In this document: positions 24,607 through 36,640 of the stretch, piece by piece
How the letters are laid out: every line of letters begins with the position of its first letter
Numbering within the stretch: the first letter of the stretch is position 1
NCBI GenBank assembly: GCA_019454045.1
Contig: SKCR01029061.1
Span: 186,001-250,000, forward strand
DNA: 64,000 nucleotides
Origin: Zanthoxylum bungeanum
Taxonomy: Eukaryota > Streptophyta > Magnoliopsida > Sapindales > Rutaceae
Direction of reading: 5' to 3'
Program-made: the position numbers and the translations under genes
The notes under the pieces: model-generated
What the model saw: only the letters and a program-made list of their open reading frames with translations
Database searches by the model: none
Told to the model about the DNA's origin: nothing

Positions 24607-25469
24607 TGTTGTAAATATGAATTTTTATAAAAATTGGTTTTAATATTTTGATGAGTTACAAAAATTTATTTTGGAGAAGTTAGAAAATCAAAATTATTAT
24701 GATGATTTAAGTTATCAAATTTTGTCATTATAATTGGTGTTAATGTGTTTTAATTAAAAAAATTAATTATTATATTTTCAATAACTGAAATTACTTTATT
24801 ATTATATTTTATTGAATAAGTTACATTTTGTGGTTAACATATCAAAAGCCTCACTATATTAACCCAAGTAGCATCTTCTCATTTTTTTTTTAGAAAAAAA
24901 CAACAATATGAAATCACAAGAACCAGATCCCTATTTCTCTTATTCCTTGGTCTCTTCAAAAAAAAAAAAAAAAAATTTTGGTGGTGCACCAGGAAATCGC
25001 CATTGCCTGATTTCTTTTAATAGCATTCCCACGCTATTCCTTTTGATTTGTTTCATCCCAATTATAAGCTCTCATGAAATCTTGTTCCAAAAAGTTAGTA
25101 GAAAATGGGAATACGATTCTTTCCATTGGGATATATACTACATACAAGAATATAAATTTTCATTAATTTTTTGGATGGTTGTTTCAAAAATTGGCTATTA
25201 ACATAAGTCCCCGCTAAAGATAAGATACCGAGCAAATAATTTTGGGTGTGAGTATACCAATCGATTTTGTGCAAAATCGATTGAGACAGTGTTTATTTGG
25301 GCTTGTTTTATCCTGGGGACGTCGGGGCCGATTACTGCTAGCACAAAATCCGAGCAGAGCCGCGGAACGTCTTAAAGAGAGCGAACCGATCCGCGACTCA
25401 ACCCAGATTCACTTTTTGCATCATTGGTGAACGGTAAAATTATTTTAATTTGTGCTTATTGTTCCAACA
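24607..25469 (+). repeat. 5' LTR of the copia element
   Basis: 863 bp, beginning TGTTGTAAATATG and ending GTTCCAACA. It matches 28741-29602 almost base for base. One visible difference is TTTATTTGGG here against TTTATCTGGG in the 3' LTR. Confidence 0.95.
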
Positions 25470-26847
25470 ATTTTAAGACGTATTCGATCTGCTATATTTG
25501 TTTATGTTATATTTGTTACTGTTCTTATGGTGCAATTATAAGTAAATTATGCATGAAATGAATTTTAAGGGAATTGATAGGCTTGTGAGAAAGTTGGCTT
25601 TAATATATTTTATATCCTGAGTCTTGACAAATATTCATACTTCATGAAATTAGAATATTCGATGTTTGCATCCTGCAAAGTGTTATTTTGAATTAAGCTT
25701 TTACATAAAAAATATACATGGTTGTTGGTATAGATGTTCAGCCATGTGGGATTGTATGTTTTGATAAATTTTATGTTGGTATGCTTATGATATTCCTTAT
25801 ATTTAGATGATCACCTTTTTTGCTGTAGCTTTGTAAGCACATTCATGAAGTAACAGCTTTCATGTGGTAACAGTCATGCTGATGTTTTAGAATTGATAAT
25901 TTTTAAAACATTTGGTGAATATGTTGCATGACTTACTTTGTTTTATCAAAGTCTTTATAGTATTTGAATATACATGTTTAAGTATATAATTCTGATGAAA
26001 TCATTTATGCTAAATATGAGTGCGGATGAGACTGTAAAATTGATGAAGCTGTTGAACTTTTAGAATATGCAATGGTGAAATGGCTGTTAATGTATAGAGA
26101 TGATTATTTAGAATTGTCAACAATTTCAAGAAGCTGGGGGAAAATGTTTAAATACATTTATAATTTAATTGATGAATATTAACTATTTATTGAATTTTTC
26201 AATGCTGCTAAAATATGAGTGGATATATAGGTTATTGAGATTGATAGCCTGATGCCATATTCTGAAATTTTTAGACTTATCCTGTGAGTATTATCTGAGA
26301 AACTATTTGGTATATATTGCTTATAATGAATTGGACATGTGTTTGCCGATTTGAATGATTTTGGATTATAATATATCGTTCTTGAAATCATGATTTATTT
26401 GGTTGTATCAGTTAGTCTTTTTAAGAATTACAGTGTTGATATGGAACATTGAGAATGTCTTAAATATATGCATAACTGGTCTTTGTTTTTAACAGAATTT
26501 TACTGTGATGTGAATTTCATATTGTCATGTGAATTTTAGATTGACAAGTAGAAAGAAATTAGAGCACGCCATTTATGATTGACTGTAGCTTTAATTATAC
26601 ATACAGTAATTAATATTTGTAGAACATTTATGATTTTGTTCAGCATGAGCTAGTATTGGGATATTTGTGATTTTATTTTGCTTGAACGATGTGGTGTTGA
26701 TTTATCGTGATTCCTTAGAAAATGCCTCAATGCATATATGAAAAACGGTTGGAAAGCTAATTGGTTAATTTTTAAGAACCATAATCACCAAAACTGAAAT
26801 AACCCGAACAAGCACTAACCTCCCTCAAGAAATGATGATAGTTAGTT

Positions 26848-26910
26848 CCAATGCTACAACTGTAGCAAATTAGGGCACCTTGCCCGGAACTACCGGTTAA
26901 AGAGTTCTGC
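26848..26910 (+). pseudogene. copia gag zinc-knuckle remnant
   Basis: Translates to CYNCSKLGHLARNYR, a CCHC zinc knuckle whose last Cys has become Tyr. This is the gag nucleocapsid motif of Ty1/copia elements. There is no open frame around it. Confidence 0.7.
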
Positions 26911-27734
26911 TCCAAAAGTCAAACTTTACCGAAGACCAACTTGTTACTACGATCTTTGAGATCAACATGTTTGGTGGATTTGAGGGATGGTGGGTAGGCA
27001 TTGTAATTTTCCATCATGTCTATTATGATTATGCTATGTTCGAGTTATATGTATAAGCTGTAAATAAGTTAATGTGATGAGTTGTTTCTTAAACTATTAT
27101 AACAGCTAGAACTGGTGATGTGAACTTTAAATCTTATGAAATTTTGAAAATGGAAGGTTTGAGAACCTAGAACTTTGAGTATAAGATTTATAGAAATATA
27201 TAAATTTTATGATTGATATGAACATATTGTTTCTATGAAAAATATTTCTTTGATATTAAGAAATAGTGGGGGCTCGACCTCCAATGATAATTGGAAATAG
27301 TGGGGGTTCTACCTCTAATGTTTTACTCATGGTTTTAAAGTGATTGAAGGTGAAAAATACATGCATTATAAAGGTTGAAAACAACATGTGAAATGTTATA
27401 TTTTGATATGCTTATTTTATATGCATGTTGTTAATTTTGTTAATTCTATGTTGTCTTCTAAATCTGTAATTGAAAAACTTAGAAGAAACTAGTGTAATTC
27501 TTGGAATAAAAAAATTTACTTGGTCAGAAAATGGTATTTAATAATAAATTTGCATGTACTCCTTATAACTATAGTGTAAAGTTGTTCAAGAACATTGCTG
27601 TCAATGTTAGATAATTTGAGTATGCGAACAACATTGGTAACTGATGTTATGTTTTGGTAACACTAGACTTGACATTGCATATGTTATAGGATTATATGTA
27701 GATTTATTAGTAGACTTGGTATGAGCATTGACAT

Positions 27735-28215
27735 GCTATTGAGAAGGTTATAAGGTACCTGAAAAGACCATGAACCTAGAGTTATATTTTTAGAGGTTGT
27801 CCATTATCCTTGAAGGATATAGCGATGTTAATTGGAACATCTTTTCGGATGATTCCAAGGCTACCAATGGATATATTTCCTTGAGTATGAGATGATACCA
27901 CTAGCATCAGCTTGTGAAGAAGCAGCTTGACTATGAAGCTTGCTATGAGATACCCTTTTATGGGAAAGACTGATACCAGTTGTCTTGATCCATTGTAATA
28001 GTACCGGGCTATTACAAATATTCAGAACTGTTATTATAACAGTAAGAGATTGTAGATACACAGTATAGTTAGAGAATACCTTTTTCTTCTGGTGCTGTAA
28101 GAATGGATCATGTATGTACTGATGATGATTTAGCTGATCCTTTAATAAAAGGACTAGCAAAAGAGAAGGTATCCAATACCTAGAAAAGAATGGAACTATT
28201 GCCATTAGACAGTCA
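27735..28215 (+). pseudogene. copia RNase H C-terminal remnant
   Basis: Contains VIRYLKRPMNLELYF near 27750, then LEGYSDVNW with the RNase H Asp, and near 28120 DDDLADPLIKGLAKEKV. These are the usual closing motifs of copia polyproteins. Stops interrupt the frame. A region with no recognisable pol separates it from the gag remnant. Confidence 0.75.
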
Positions 28216-28740
28216 CTTATGATGGTAACCCGACCTTATAGACTGGAGATCCCAAGAAATAGGTTCAATGGGTAATAACAAGTCATGAAGTGATGATGAA
28301 TCATGCTATTATTTTATTTGTGAGTTCCATACTAAGAGCATGATATCCTGAAGCGATAGAAGGATGAGTTATTTAACTCTTAATGTGTTCTATACTCTAT
28401 GTAGAGTGGAGTACCTAGCTACAGGAGTACCCTTGATAGATACACCTATGTGAACGTAGAAGTGTGGCCGCTTCTTATGAAATTTTAGGCAAAAATTTCT
28501 AGAGCATTCACTATACTGGGATATACGAGCACGGCCGTAATGCTTGGGCTTTTGACTACACCCTGAAAGGTTTGTGTGTGTGACGTTGTCAGAGATAGAG
28601 TTCAAAACTACGAGTTACTCTAGTATAATCTGAATCGTCAACACTATGTAAAAGTTCAAGTCGAAAGACACTTTTATTTATGCACGACCTTATATCATAT
28701 TGCTCGATGAAAATGTTTTATTAAAATTCAAGTGGGGGAT

Positions 28741-29602
28741 TGTTGTAAATATGAATTTTTATAAAAATTGGTTTTAATATTTTGATGAGTTACAAAAATT
28801 TATTTTGGAGAAGTTAGAAAATCAAAATTATTATGATGATTTAAGTTATCAAATTTTGTCATTATAATTGGTGTTAATGTGTTTTAATTAAAAAAATTAA
28901 TTATTATATTTTCAATAACTGAAATTACTTTATTATTATATTTTATTGAATAAGTTACATTTTGTGGTTAACATATCAAAAGCCTCACTATATTAACCCA
29001 AGTAGCATCTTCTCATTTTTTTTTAGAAAAAAACAACAATATGAAATCACAAGAACCAGATCCCTATTTCTCTTATTCCTTGGTCTCTTCAAAAAAAAAA
29101 AAAAAAAAATTTGGTGGTGCACCAGGAAATCGCCATTGCCTGATTTCTTTTAATAGCATTCCCACGCTATTCCTTTTGATTTGTTTCATCCCAATTATAA
29201 GCTCTCATGAAATCTTGTTCCAAAAAGTTAGTAGAAAATGGGAATACGATTCTTTCCATTGGGATATATACTACATACAAGAATATAAATTTTCATTAAT
29301 TTTTTGGATGGTTGTTTCAAAAATTGGCTATTAACATAAGTCCCCGCTAAAGATAAGATACCGAGCAAATAATTTTGGGTGTGAGTATACCAATCGATTT
29401 TGTGCAAAATCGATTGAGACAGTGTTTATCTGGGCTTGTTTTATCCTGGGGACGTCGGGGCCGATTACTGCTAGCACAAAATCCGAGCAGAGCCGCGGAA
29501 CGTCTTAAAGAGAGCGAACCGATCCGCGACTCAACCCAGATTCACTTTTTGCATCATTGGTGAACGGTAAAATTATTTTAATTTGTGCTTATTGTTCCAA
29601 CA
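28741..29602 (+). repeat. 3' LTR of the copia element
   Basis: 862-bp partner of the 5' LTR, preceded by the polypurine tract and followed by the AATAC duplication, then the rest of the host MITE. Confidence 0.95.
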
Positions 29603-29944
29603 AATACCCTTGGATTCAAACATGTAATTTTGAACATTGAACATGCAAATTCTACTAATAAACATGCAACTAATTTTATATTTAAAAAAGTTTCATGTTT
29701 ATTGATACAATTTGCATGTTTAATGCTCTAAGTTACATGTTCAATGCTCAAAGTTGCATGTTTGTACCCAAAGGTATTTGATACCCTTGAGTATTGTAGA
29801 CAAGCCCAGAGTATGGACTTCTTTTTTAAATAATAACACGCAGATTAAATATAATTTGGTCATTATAATCCAATGATATAATTATTTTAAAAAATCTATT
29901 TCACCAAATCACATGAATTTTACTGTAACTTCTCCATAATAATC

Positions 29945-30092
29945 ATAAGGAATTACCTCAGTGGTAAAGATATTGGGCTAAAATGGTTAACTATCAGGTT
30001 TAAGGTTCGAATATCACTATGGAAAACTTTTGAAGGCACAAAGCAAGGATATCAGAAATTAGTCGACGTAAACTAACCGGATTAAAAAAAAA
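29945..30092 (+). mobile_element. tRNA-derived SINE
   Basis: It begins with a tRNA-like Pol III promoter: box A-like ACCTCAGTGGTAAAG and, about 40 bp on, box B-like GGTTCGAATATC. A short body and a run of A at about 30083-30092 follow. The flanks TCTCCATAATAAT and TCTCAGTTATAAT may be a worn target duplication. Confidence 0.65.
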
Positions 30093-30729
30093 ATCTCAGT
30101 TATAATATAAACTTATAACTAGAGAAGATATTCCATCTTAATTTTCAGTTACAAAATTATGTTAATAATATATTTGAAAGCGTTGCCCCCGCTCACGTCG
30201 AGGGCTTTTATTAATTCTCATAATAAAAAGAAAATAGATAGAATAAAAACGAATTAAGAATTAATAATTAATAATTAAGATGAAACCTTTAAGCTTAGGA
30301 TGATGAGAAATAAGTAGTCATATAAAGAGTTGCATACATCGTCATAATACACGGCAAAGGTATCCATCAAATCAGTAACCTCACGTTAATTACGCACGTC
30401 TTCCTCTTCCTCTTCCTTGCGTTATCGTTCTTTCATCACCTGACCTTTTGGCTTTATAAAGCTTTTTTCATGAGTTGTCTGCCCCAAAATCAACGTGTTT
30501 ATTATCAATAATTCTTCATGTATCAATCAATAATTATATAATACATAAAAAATATGTTAAATAAAATTATTTTTTATTTAATTATTTGATATTATATAAT
30601 ACGTGTAATAATAAATTATTAGATTATCGTATGGGATGACCAATGAGCATATTGCTCATTGGTCGGGAGAGAAATATGTCTCCCCATAGAAAGTAGTGGA
30701 GACTCAAATCTTACTTCATGGGCTAGGGA

Positions 30730-31225
30730 TAGGGGTGGCAATTTGAGTCAGGATTCGTTTATTCGTTCGATTCGATTCGCTTTAAAGCGAATACGGGTTT
30801 GAAAAAATGGATTCGTTTAATAAATGGGTCAATTCGATTCGATTCGTTTATTAAACGAATCGAATACAAATTTAAGCTCATTGATTCGTTTTATTATTTT
30901 TATTTACTAATTCTTGTTAATTTTCAATTAAAATTCGAGAAATTATAGCTAATTATCATAGAATAAGTAATATTTTCGATATTTGTTGAGATATTTTTAG
31001 TAAATATATAAATTACATATTACATATGTATATATTTATGAAGAATTAATGTAAATCAAGTGTGGTAGATTATTTTATTAAATAATATCATTGACTAAAC
31101 GAATAAACGAATATTTGTATTCGATTAGTTTAATAAACGAATCGAATACGAATCCATCACATTTTGATTCGATTCGTTTAGGATTCGATACAAATTCGAT
31201 TCATTGATTCGTTTTGCCACCTCTA
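30730..31225. mobile_element. hAT-type MITE
   Basis: 496 bp with exact 8-bp duplication GCTAGGGA (30722-30729, 31226-31233). Terminal inverted repeats are TAGGGGTGGCAA on the left and TAGAGGTGGCAAA from the right. Inside both ends lie repeated ATTCGATTCGTTTA-type motifs in opposite orientation, so the element can fold back on itself. There is no coding capacity. Confidence 0.9.
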
Positions 31226-31233
31226 GCTAGGGA

Positions 31234-32525
31234 GGGTCTGTAGGAATATTTTTTTCTATACGGTAGTAGATTTCCGAACTACGTCGCGATAATTTTCTAG
31301 ATAATGATATAATATATATGTATTTAAAATACCAATAGACAACATATTATATTATATATAGATTCATAAATTAAACAAAAATGGTTATGGTATGGATGAC
31401 GTTTCCATTATTAGGCCCCCAAAACTCCAGTTTGGTGCTGTTTCCGTATTCCACTAATTTAAGCCAAGCACAGCGCCACGGCCAATGAGTTTAAAATTAA
31501 CGTGTTATCATAGATATGGGGAGATTTTAATTTCCTACAACACATCTTATTTTTATGTTATTTAAATTTTCGATTATCAACATTCCTTCAATTAATTTAA
31601 GAGGAAAAAACATCTCACACATAAACTAAAACTGCCAACTTTTAATATATGCATTATCTCTTAAAATATATTTGTAATAATAAATAATTTACATAATATA
31701 TCCTTCATGTTCGAGTATTATATAAACAAATATTATTATATGATTAACCAAATTAAAAATGATGTCATTTTCTTATTAAACTCCACAATATTTAGTTCAA
31801 ACTCTTCAAAAATGATGTTTGATTATTTTACTTTTTTATAACCATATATATATTTAATTATTTTTTTTCTTTTTTACCCTTTATCTTTTTTTTAAATACA
31901 TAATATTATATTAAAAAATTATGTACATAACATCACGAAACTCTCATCTAGCCATAAATAGTACCTAAATTGCAGCTAGGTTCATAGGGAAGTTATGTAC
32001 ATATTAATGATTAACTTCAAATCAACTTTTAATGTTGGTTTAACGGTGACGTTTTCAACGATTTAAAAAAAAAACATCATACAAATATTAGTTACATAAC
32101 AATTACTATTAACTATCAGTAGTCTGTTTATTGAAATTGCCGTTTAGTCTGAGAGTCACCTTGCTAATGAGTGAAATCGTTACACTTTTCAAGTATTATA
32201 AAAATAAAAATAAAATCACCCAAATGATCAATTAGAGGGTAAAATTCGTTTCAATAAGTTGCCTCAGGAAATCCCTTTAATAAAAATAGTAAACTCTTAA
32301 ACTTTTCAAAATATTGAATATATATATAATTGTATTTTTCGTCGGTGGTTCTATTAATAATGTAAGCGAATAAATGTTAGGTAAATGATATAAATAAAAT
32401 TAAATATCAATTAACACAAGGGAACAAATATCTGGCTATTAGCTAACTCAAAGTCAAAACGAATAAATATTAGGTATAGGATATAAAAAACATTACTTTA
32501 AAAATAAAATCTGATTAAACAAATT
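31234..32525. other. AT-rich intergenic region
   Basis: No gene, RNA or bounded repeat recognised between the hAT MITE and the gypsy element. Confidence 0.5.
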
Positions 32526-33262
32526 TGTTGATGGTGTTTTCAGGCACTACAGTATTTAAGACAGCACGACAAGGACAAAAGGGTAAATTTTCTCTCTAAG
32601 TTAAGATCATGTGGCCGACCCGACCACAACATGGGAAGACCGACCACTTTGGTTCATATGACCGAGCACTATAGAGGTCGGCAGGAACACCCTCAGCATA
32701 AAAGATTGTCATGGCCGACCTCATTAAAGACCGACCAGACAACGGGCCGTGTTCAAGACAATAACACCTCATTCTTATGGATAAGATAAGAAAGATATCC
32801 TACTCTCGCAAGGAGAAGGAGTCAGAATCCAAAAAGGGAATACGAAAGAAGAAGACATTACCGGATCAGGAAACCATACTAGAAGAGAAGATTGGGTACA
32901 AATAGGATTTCTTATGCAAATAGGAGTCTGATTTCTGTATTATTATAAATAGGAGGGTAGAGCATATGTAGAGGCACATCTGAAAATCATCACAAGAGTG
33001 AGGAATTAGAATCATAAAGCTCCGATTTGTAAAAGCAAAGAAGAGACACGAGGAGTATATTTGAGTAATAAAAAGAGTACCACCCTGTTCTTGTCCGTGG
33101 ACGTAGGTCGGATCTCAAAGTCCACCGAACCACGTTAAATCACCTTGTCTGATTGGCGTATTTCCTTGTTTTCCGCATAACCAAACAAATTCACAGTTGA
33201 ATGAGGATTCACTCGGAGGTGATATTCCCGTATTACCCTGAGACCAAAATCCACCGTCAACA
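32526..33262 (+). repeat. 5' LTR of the large gypsy element
   Basis: 737 bp, TGTTGATGGTG...CCGTCAACA. A TATA box (TATAAATA, 32944-32951) marks the likely U3/R promoter. Relative to the 3' LTR it lacks a stretch containing GTTTGCTTTTGG near 33170. Confidence 0.95.
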
Positions 33263-33283
33263 GTTGGCGCCGTCTGTGGGGAA
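33263..33283 (+). other. Primer-binding site of the large gypsy element
   Basis: TTGGCGCCGTCTGTGGGGA follows the LTR end by one base. This is the familiar primer site of many plant gypsy elements, complementary to a tRNA 3' end. The same site follows the 5' LTR of the smaller relative. Confidence 0.85.
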
Positions 33284-33316
33284 CTTCAACAAAAAGCAAC
33301 TCGCGTGATAAGACAA

Positions 33317-34960
33317 ATGGCGGAAGACGGAGATCACCAACCAGGAGGTCCGGCAATGGACTAGATGAAAAGAATGGAAGATAGCATGAGGACTATGATG
33401 GATCGACTAGAAAGAATGGAAGGAGCGGACAACGAGAAACCTGAAACTGGGGCCGGCCAGAAGAGGAAAGAAAGGGAAAAAGGGAAAAGAGTAGCAGATG
33501 TAAGCGAAGACGAGGAACCCAGAAAGAGAGGCCCTTATGGGATAAGATCTGAAGTGGTAGGAAGAGAGCCGCGATCAGAAGACACATGGGAAGAAGAAGA
33601 GGAACAATCACCCGACCCCGCCTCCGACAGTTTTTACAACTCCAAGAGGGAAGATAGAAAGTACAACGAAGACGTGCAGGAGACCTCCGGGCTTATGGAA
33701 CGCCACACCCGGAACGATAGGCGAACAGAAGGACGCAGAAGGCGACACGGGGGCACAGCCCGTGAAATAAGTCTTGGTTGAGAAAAGAGATGACCAGATG
33801 GGGGGAAGGCCTCAAGATCGGCGCGGGAGACACCCGAGGCGAGGAAGTGGGGTCTCCCCTTACGGAAGAAATAAGGTCACCACAGTTCCCGAAGCGGTTT
33901 AACATGCCGACCATAGCACCATACAAAGGCCACTCCGACCCAAAATCCCACATTGAGAATTTTGTCCTCCTGATGGAAGTACAGGGGGTAACGGGCGACG
34001 CCGTATGCAAAGTATTTCCCTTAACTTTGGGTGGACCTGCCATCCTATGGTATAGAAGTCTGGCCCCGGGGAGCATCCAGAGCTTCTCCCAGCTTAAGAA
34101 ATCATTCATCCGACACTTCAAATGAGCCTGCACCCCTAAAAAGACAATAGGAGAACTAAGGCTCATAAAACAGGGAGATGATGAAACACTAAAAAGCTTC
34201 ATTGAAATGTACCACAACACCGTGCTCGAGGTCGGAGGATACGAATCCCAAGAGGCCCTGGAAAGTCTGAAAGGGGCCCTAAGGGTCGGGAAACTGTGGA
34301 CCCACCTGAGAATCCATGAGACATCAGACTACGCTACCGCACTGGAGATAGCCAGGAAGTACGTCCTACTAGAAAGTGAAGAAAAAGTATCCCGGAGGGG
34401 GACAACCACCAGAGAAAGGGTGACAAGGAGGGAAGACCACCGGCGACCGGAGAGAGAATTCCGGAAGTTCAATCCAAGACCCAAAGAATTCAAGCCAATG
34501 GCTCAAAAAGATCAAGGAAAGAGGCCCACAACTCAGGTAAACCATGTGGTCCGAGAGGAGGCTTATATCCCCATGAGCAAGCCACCAGGAGAAATCATCA
34601 TGGAGATACGGGAGAAAGGCCTCTTAATAGAACCCGACCTCAGGAGGTTTCCCCTAGACAGAAAAAACAAAAGGTCCTACTGCCTACCCCACAATCTAAA
34701 AGGGCACACAACCGATGAGTGCAAGGATCTGCGGGAACAAATGGAGGACCTGGCCCGAAACGGGTACCTGAACAATTACATCGACCACGAGATCATGGCC
34801 GCCAGACAAAGGGCAAGGAATCGAGGGGTGAACGTCATCGCAGGAGGGGCAACGCTGGCCGGGGACTCTAACCGGTCAAGAAAGAATTACAGCCGAGCAC
34901 GGGGGACAGAGGTGCTGAAAACAGAAAAAATCCCAAACCCCCAAGGAAATCGGTCAACAC
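33317..34960 (+). pseudogene. gypsy gag, disrupted
   Basis: Starts at ATG 33317 (MAEDGDHQPGGPAMD), then TAG at 33362-33364 where the smaller relative has Trp. A highly charged N-terminal part follows. A one-base deletion near 33770 shifts frame. The gag core then runs in the next frame: RFNMPTIAPYKGHSDPKSHI, LTLGGPAILWYRSL, and a TGA at 34124-34126 where the relative has Gly. After that come EMYHNTVLEVGGY and KLWTHLRIHETSDYATALEI. Near 34680 a zinc-knuckle-like motif CLPHNLKGHTTDEC (C-x2-H-x4-H-x4-C) marks the nucleocapsid part. Gag would form the virus-like particle. This copy cannot make the full protein. Confidence 0.88.
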
Positions 34961-35565
34961 CCATTATGTTCACCAATGAAGACGCTCATGGGGTAAGTTT
35001 CCCCCACGATGACGCACTGATAATCAAAGCAACGATCGGCGGCACAGAAGTGGACCGAATCCTGGTGGATCCTGGGAGCGCGGTGGACATAATTTCCAAA
35101 GAGACTTTGGAGGACCTGGGGGTAGAATGCACAGCCCTAACCAAAGACAGCACCCCCATGTACGGATTCGGGGGTTCAACGGTCATCCCCCTGGGAAAAA
35201 TTCAGTTAGCAATGACAATTGGGGCTGCCCCCAAAACCCGAACGATCATGATAAACTTCACCGTAGTAGACTGCATGAGCAGTTATCAAGTCATTGTCGG
35301 CCGCCCCTTCATGATGAAAACCAAGGCCGCAATGTCATGTCATTACTTGAAATTGAAGTTCCCCACACAGGAAGGGATCGGAATCGTATGCGGAAGCCAG
35401 AAAAAATCCCGCAGCTGTTTTGCCACTTTCTCGCGAGAAACCCTATGCGTAGAAAGAGGCACCAAGAAGAGACAGAGAGACGAGGATGACGAGAATACAA
35501 GGAAAGACCCTGCTCCTCGGCCCGATAAAGCTACACGGCTCGGATCAGCCGAAGAGTTGGAATAA
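34961..35565 (+). pseudogene. gypsy aspartic protease region
   Basis: Continuous with the gag C-terminal frame (34207-35565 is open). The catalytic motif reads ILVDPGSAVDII. The DPG form, rather than DTG, is common in plant Tat/Athila-type elements. Downstream YQVIVGRPFM is the second protease signature. TAA at 35563-35565 ends the frame before the reverse transcriptase, so the polyprotein is cut here. Confidence 0.85.
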
Positions 35566-36640
35566 GTAAAACTGTTCGGGCCAGAGAAGAACATAAAAAT
35601 AGGAGGAAGTCTAGACAAGGCCCTAAGAAAAGACTTGTTGGAATGTCTACAGGAGTACCCCGACGTTTTTGCATGGGGACACGATGACATGCCCGGGATC
35701 GACCCAAAATTCGTAAGCCATCGCTTAGCAGTGAACCCATTACACAAGCCGGTAAAACAGAAGAGAAGAATATTCAACCAGGAGCGGTGCAGAGCAATAG
35801 CAACCGAGGTGGAAAAGTTGCTGAAAGCCGGCTTCATCCGGGAAGTAAAATACCCAGAATGGGTGTCCAACGTGGTATGGTGAAAAAATCTAACGGAAAG
35901 TGGAGAATGTGCGTAGATTTCACCGACCTCAACAAAGCATGTCCAAAGACAGCTTCCCCCTCCCAAATATAGACCAACTGGTAGATACACAGCCTGCCAA
36001 GGGCTGCTAAGCTTCATGGACGCTTTCTCGGGATACAATCAAGTCAAGATGCACCATGCGGACGAGGAGAAGACCACCTTTATCACAGACCAAGGGCTGT
36101 ACTGCTATAAAGTAATGCCTTTCGGATTGAAGAATGCAGGGGCGACTTTCCAGAGACTGGTGAAAAAATCTTCAAACCGCTCATCGGCACGACCATGCTG
36201 GTATATGTCGACGACATGATAACAATGTCCGAAGAACCGAGAGACCATGTGGCCGACCTGAAGAAAACTTTCGAACTCCTGAGGAACACAGTTTAAAGCT
36301 CAATCCAGAGAAGTGTGCATTCGGGGTAGCCTCAGGAAAATTTCTGGATACATGGTGAGTTCACGAGGCATTGAAGCAAACCCACAAAAGATACAAGCCG
36401 TGCTAGACCTGAAATCACCCCGGACAGTTAAAGAAGTACAAAGCCTTACAAGAAGAATCGCTGCACTCAACCGGTTCATCTCACGAGCAACCGACAAGTG
36501 CCATCATTTCTTCAAAGTCATCAAAAAAGCTCAAAAATGGGTCGACTGGACACCTGAGTGCGAAGAAGTCTTCCAACACCTAAAGCAATACCTGGCACAG
36601 CCCCTCTCCTAGCCAAACCCCTCCCAGGGGAGACACTATA
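35566..36640 (+). pseudogene. gypsy reverse transcriptase, frameshifted
   Basis: Pieces in three frames: AWGHDDMPGIDPKFVSHRL and EVEKLLKAGFIREVKYPEW (35635-35883), KKSNGKWRMCVDFTDLNKACP (35870-35960), MDAFSGYNQVKMHHADEEKT with GLYCYKVMPFGLKNAGATFQ (36016-36160), the active-site YVDDM (36203-36217), then ISGYMVSSRGIEANP and AALNRFISRATDKC (36340-36500). At least four frame changes are present, so the enzyme is dead in this copy. Confidence 0.9.

Larger units (their letters stand above)
24607..29602 (+). mobile_element. Ty1/copia LTR retrotransposon, non-autonomous derivative
   Basis: 4996-bp element with 5-bp duplication AATAC on both sides (24602-24606, 29603-29607). The LTRs are 24607-25469 and 28741-29602, TG...CA bounded, nearly identical by eye apart from a few substitutions and the length of an A run. 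A polypurine tract (AAGTGGGGGAT, 28730-28740) precedes the 3' LTR. The 3.3-kb interior has no long reading frame, only a decayed gag zinc knuckle and a decayed RNase H end. No protease, integrase or reverse transcriptase was recognised, nor a standard tRNA-Met primer site. Fresh LTRs around a ruined interior suggest mobilisation by enzymes of another element. Confidence 0.9.
24573..29807. mobile_element. MULE-type MITE interrupted by a copia element
   Basis: The flanks carry an exact 9-bp duplication, AGAGTATGG, at 24564-24572 and 29808-29816. The element starts GGCCAATGCTATG and, read from the other end, GGGCTTGTCTAC. Both ends then share AGGGTATCAAATACC and CAAACATG, giving TIRs of about 50 bp. 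Without the copia insertion (24607-29602 plus its 5-bp duplication) the element is about 234 bp. The 9-bp duplication points to the Mutator (MULE) superfamily. The copia insertion splits the left TIR. Confidence 0.85.

Noticed and set aside
24908..25201. 97-residue frame present twice (also 29041-29334).
   Set aside because: It lies wholly in the copia LTR and is duplicated because the LTR is. It has no domain and includes a poly-lysine run from the A tract.
33690..33790. Possible programmed frameshift in gag, because both gypsy copies change frame by the same amount in this area.
   Set aside because: Aligning the copies shows the shifts arise from different single-base losses (near 33770 in one, near 49170 in the other), so they are independent mutations.
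34980..35180. Protease motif DPG instead of DTG taken as a damaged active site.
   Set aside because: Plant Tat/Athila-type elements often have this form, so it is not evidence of a lesion.
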